Translations under genes and position numbers: made by a program | DNA from: Pontibacter roseus DSM 17521 | GTDB lineage: Bacteria; Bacteroidota; Bacteroidia; Cytophagales; Hymenobacteraceae | Length of the DNA stretch: 64,000 nt | NCBI RefSeq assembly: GCF_000373265.1 | Contig: NZ_KB890766.1 | Location: 280,594 to 344,593, forward strand | Reading direction: 5' to 3' | Shown here: piece by piece, positions 61,866-64,000 of the stretch | How the letters are laid out: every line of letters begins with the position of its first letter | Numbering within the stretch: the stretch's first letter is position 1 | The notes under the pieces: generated by a model | Database searches by the model: none | The model's input: the letters and a program-made list of their open reading frames with translations, nothing else | Told to the model about the DNA's origin: nothing

Positions 61866-64000
61866 TTAGGCGTGTTTGCTCGTTTCCCTTTCCTCTTCTA
61901 CATACGGTACCACGTCCTCATCCTCTTCCAAAGACCAGCCGGTTTTCAGGCCGATGATGAACCAGGCCAGCGCCAGCACACCGCCCGCAAAGATGGTGTC
62001 ACCCACCACGCGCAGCCAGCGCAGGATGTTCATGGTGTCGGTCTGCATGAACTCCATGGAGCGGGCGTACCACAGACCGTACTCCACACTCGCCCAGGTC
62101 TGCATGAGGCCAATCGGCAGCACACTGATAAGCACCATGAGAATCAGGCCGATGTTGATGGACCAGAACGCAAAGCTGATGACACCGTCTTTCCAGCGGC
62201 GGCGGGCCGAGAGGCCTTTCAGCACGAACAGCATAAGGCCGATGCCCAGCATACCGTATACTCCGAACAGGGCTGTGTGGGCATGCACCGGCGTTGTGTT
62301 CAGTCCCTGCATGTAGTAGAGTGCAATCGGCGGGTTAATCACGAAACCGAACACACCGGCACCAATCAGGTTCCAAAAGGCCACCGCCACGAAGGAGTAG
62401 ATGGGCCACTTGTAGGCTTTAATCCACTGCGTGAGCTTGCTGATTTGCAGATTGTGGTAGGCTTCGAAACCAATCAGCACCAATGGCACCACTTCCAGCG
62501 CACTGAAGGTAGCACCCAGCGCCATCACCGCAGTCGGCGTGCCACTGAAGTATAGGTGGTGGAACGTACCGATGATACCGCCGAACAGGAAGATAATGGT
62601 CGAGAAGAGCACCGTTGCCGTTGCCATTTTGGTATCCAACAGGCCCATGCGCACGAAGAGGAAGGCGATGACCACCGTGGCGAACACCTCAAAGAAGCCC
62701 TCTACCCACAGGTGGACTACCCACCAGCGCCAGTACTCGGCAATGGCCAGGTTGGTATGCTGTCCCCACATCAGGCCAGAGGCATAGAAGATGGCGATGG
62801 CAGCCGACGAAATGAGGAACATGCCCAGCAGGTGGCGTCCCTCCACATCGTTACGGAAGGCAGGCAGTATAGCACGTACCATCAGCGCCAGCCACAGGAA
62901 CAGGCCTACCAGCAGGAAAATCTGCCAGAATCGACCCAGGTCCACATACTCATAGCCCTGGTGCCCGAACCAGAAGTTCTCGGTATAGCCCAGCTTCTGC
63001 ATGATGCCGTACCACTGGCCGGCCAGTGAACCGGCCACGATGATGAGCAGGCAGACGAACAGGAAATTCACCCCCAGTTTCTGGAACTTCGGCTCATGGC
63101 CCGACACGGCAGGCGCTATGTACAGACCGGTAGCCAGCCAGGAAGTAGCAATCCAGAAGATAGCCAGCTGCACGTGCCAGGTACGGGTGATGGAGTAGGG
63201 GAGGTACTCGGCTAGCGGGAAGCCGTACAGTGCCTGTCCTTCCACACCGTAATGCGCCGACACGACACCCAGGGTCACCTGCACGAGAATCAGCGCCGTC
63301 ACAATCCAGAAGTATTTCAAGGTCGCTTTCATGGAAGGCGTGGCTGTCAGTCCCAGCAGTGGGTCCTGCTTCGGTAGTTTAGAGTGGTCAATCTCCTCTT
63401 CTTTGTTAGAGGCATAATAGTATGCCAGCATACCTACACCCGCAATCAGGATAATCACGCTGAAGCCGGTCCAGATGATGAGGTCGGAGCTGGGCTCGTT
63501 GGCTACCAGTTTCTCGGCGGGCCAGTTGTTGGTATAGGTGATTTTCTTGCCCGGACGCTCCGTCACGCAGGCCCAGGAAGTCCAGAAAAAGAAAGCGTTG
63601 AGCTTCTCCATCCGCACCGGGTCTTCCACGGTGTTGTCTTTCATGGCGTAGGCATCACGGTACTTGGCCAGGGCAGGGTCATCCATGAACAGGCCGGTGT
63701 AGTGCTTGCTCACATCGGCAATCGCCTCGGCGCGCAAATCCGAAATGGTGAGTATACCTGTCTCGGCATCATAGGTGTTGGCCCGGATTTGCTTCTGCAG
63801 GCGCGCCTCCAGCATGGCTTTAATCTCTTCATCCAGTTCGTCGTAGGTCATGCCTTTTTCCTGCTGCGCCCAATAGTCCAGGAAGTACATGGCCTCTTTG
63901 TGCAGCCAGTCGGCGCTCCAGTCAGGCGCAATGTAGGCGCCGTGGCCCCAGACAGAGCCCAGCTGCTGCCCGCCAGTGGACTGCCACACATTCTGTCCGT
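61866..64000 (-). CDS. norZ: Quinol-dependent nitric oxide reductase, N-terminus beyond right edge (partial)
   Basis: The frame runs from the stop at 61866 to the right edge without interruption, about 711 residues; the protein start is outside (the last readable in-window residues are GQNVWQSTGGQQLGSVWGHG). This is the one-subunit qNOR: a long N-terminal periplasmic domain precedes about twelve membrane helices. Haem and iron ligands are in HLWVEGFFEVFATVVI, HHLYFSGTP and HAHTALFGVYGML. It reduces NO to N2O with quinol and may protect from NO. No regulator or partner gene is visible on this side. Confidence 0.95.
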   Translation of the reverse strand, partial: GQNVWQSTGGQQLGSVWGHGAYIAPDWSADWLHKEAMYFLDYWAQQEKGMTYDELDEEIKAMLEARLQKQIRANTYDAETGILTISDLRAEAIADVSKHYTGLFMDDPALAKYRDAYAMKDNTVEDPVRMEKLNAFFFWTSWACVTERPGKKITYTNNWPAEKLVANEPSSDLIIWTGFSVIILIAGVGMLAYYYASNKEEEIDHSKLPKQDPLLGLTATPSMKATLKYFWIVTALILVQVTLGVVSAHYGVEGQALYGFPLAEYLPYSITRTWHVQLAIFWIATSWLATGLYIAPAVSGHEPKFQKLGVNFLFVCLLIIVAGSLAGQWYGIMQKLGYTENFWFGHQGYEYVDLGRFWQIFLLVGLFLWLALMVRAILPAFRNDVEGRHLLGMFLISSAAIAIFYASGLMWGQHTNLAIAEYWRWWVVHLWVEGFFEVFATVVIAFLFVRMGLLDTKMATATVLFSTIIFLFGGIIGTFHHLYFSGTPTAVMALGATFSALEVVPLVLIGFEAYHNLQISKLTQWIKAYKWPIYSFVAVAFWNLIGAGVFGFVINPPIALYYMQGLNTTPVHAHTALFGVYGMLGIGLMLFVLKGLSARRRWKDGVISFAFWSINIGLILMVLISVLPIGLMQTWASVEYGLWYARSMEFMQTDTMNILRWLRVVGDTIFAGGVLALAWFIIGLKTGWSLEEDEDVVPYVEEERETSKHA

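Noticed and set aside
1-64000. tRNA, rRNA, CRISPR array or intact insertion sequence
   Set aside because: I looked through every gap for cloverleaf-like arms, direct-repeat arrays and transposase motifs, and found none.

Overview
The window looks like chromosomal DNA of a Bacteroidota bacterium, probably of the order Cytophagales near Pontibacter/Hymenobacter (family Hymenobacteraceae). This is inferred from protein types and style, not from a marker gene: weak Shine-Dalgarno signals, a moderately GC-rich genome, tyrosine-rich outer-membrane beta-barrels, a ScfR/RamB-type regulator beside glyoxylate-cycle genes, and Bacteroidota-style intergenic repeats. No rRNA, tRNA, CRISPR array, phage or intact insertion sequence was found.

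Layout. 1-17.8 kb is a large alpha-glucan/trehalose block. On the minus strand are treY (cut by the left edge), a GH57/DUF3536 protein and treZ. Divergent on the plus strand are glgE, a treS-maltokinase fusion and glgB with an AT-hook-like N-terminal extension. An otsA-otsB fusion follows after a DUF2179 membrane protein; its phosphatase half has lost the HAD nucleophile. 17.8-20 kb carries xseA-xseB. 20.5-25.1 kb is a regulator/glyoxylate unit: a ScfR/RamB-like regulator diverging from malate synthase and isocitrate lyase across a near-perfect palindrome. 25.3-31.4 kb has an aldehyde dehydrogenase/SDR pair, HMG-CoA lyase with a LutA-like protein, and two tandem beta-barrel paralogues. 32-36.8 kb has an outer-membrane protein, a TIGR02587/TIGR02588 pair, cyanophycinase, a Nudix hydrolase and small membrane/TPR proteins. 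36.8-43.3 kb has a DUF3037/HipA-like kinase pair, a lipoprotein, a DUF1697 protein, a ferredoxin/ferredoxin-reductase operon, a DUF72 protein and a possible nuclease. 44-49.5 kb is an exopolysaccharide-type cluster (glycosyltransferase, UDP-galactopyranose mutase, two glycoside hydrolases). 49.6-52.2 kb is cyanophycin synthetase. 52.6-54.1 kb encodes a Gly/Ser/Tyr low-complexity protein resembling eukaryotic FUS-type prion-like domains. 54.2-58.3 kb has two STAS proteins, an orphan response regulator and a short alpha-glucan phosphorylase that lacks the expected PLP lysine. 59.1-64 kb has an M28 peptidase, small and hypothetical proteins, and a quinol-type nitric oxide reductase cut by the right edge.

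How the genes fit together. Three routes to trehalose (TreYZ, TreS, OtsA) meet the GlgE glycogen route: TreS isomerises trehalose and maltose, the fused maltokinase makes maltose-1-phosphate, GlgE polymerises it, GlgB branches it, and TreYZ can release trehalose from the glucan. With cyanophycin synthesis and breakdown, Galf-type polysaccharide genes and a disordered low-complexity protein, this suggests a cell built to store carbon and nitrogen and to survive drying or osmotic stress. That last step is inference.

Across the window, in genes and between them, the octamer AGGTATAG/CTATACCT recurs far more often than chance would give, often as inverted pairs. Two other dispersed repeat families occur, including a MITE-like element with perfect 27-bp terminal inverted repeats. 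The best leads for something undescribed are the low-complexity protein, the octamer, and the enzymes with missing catalytic residues.
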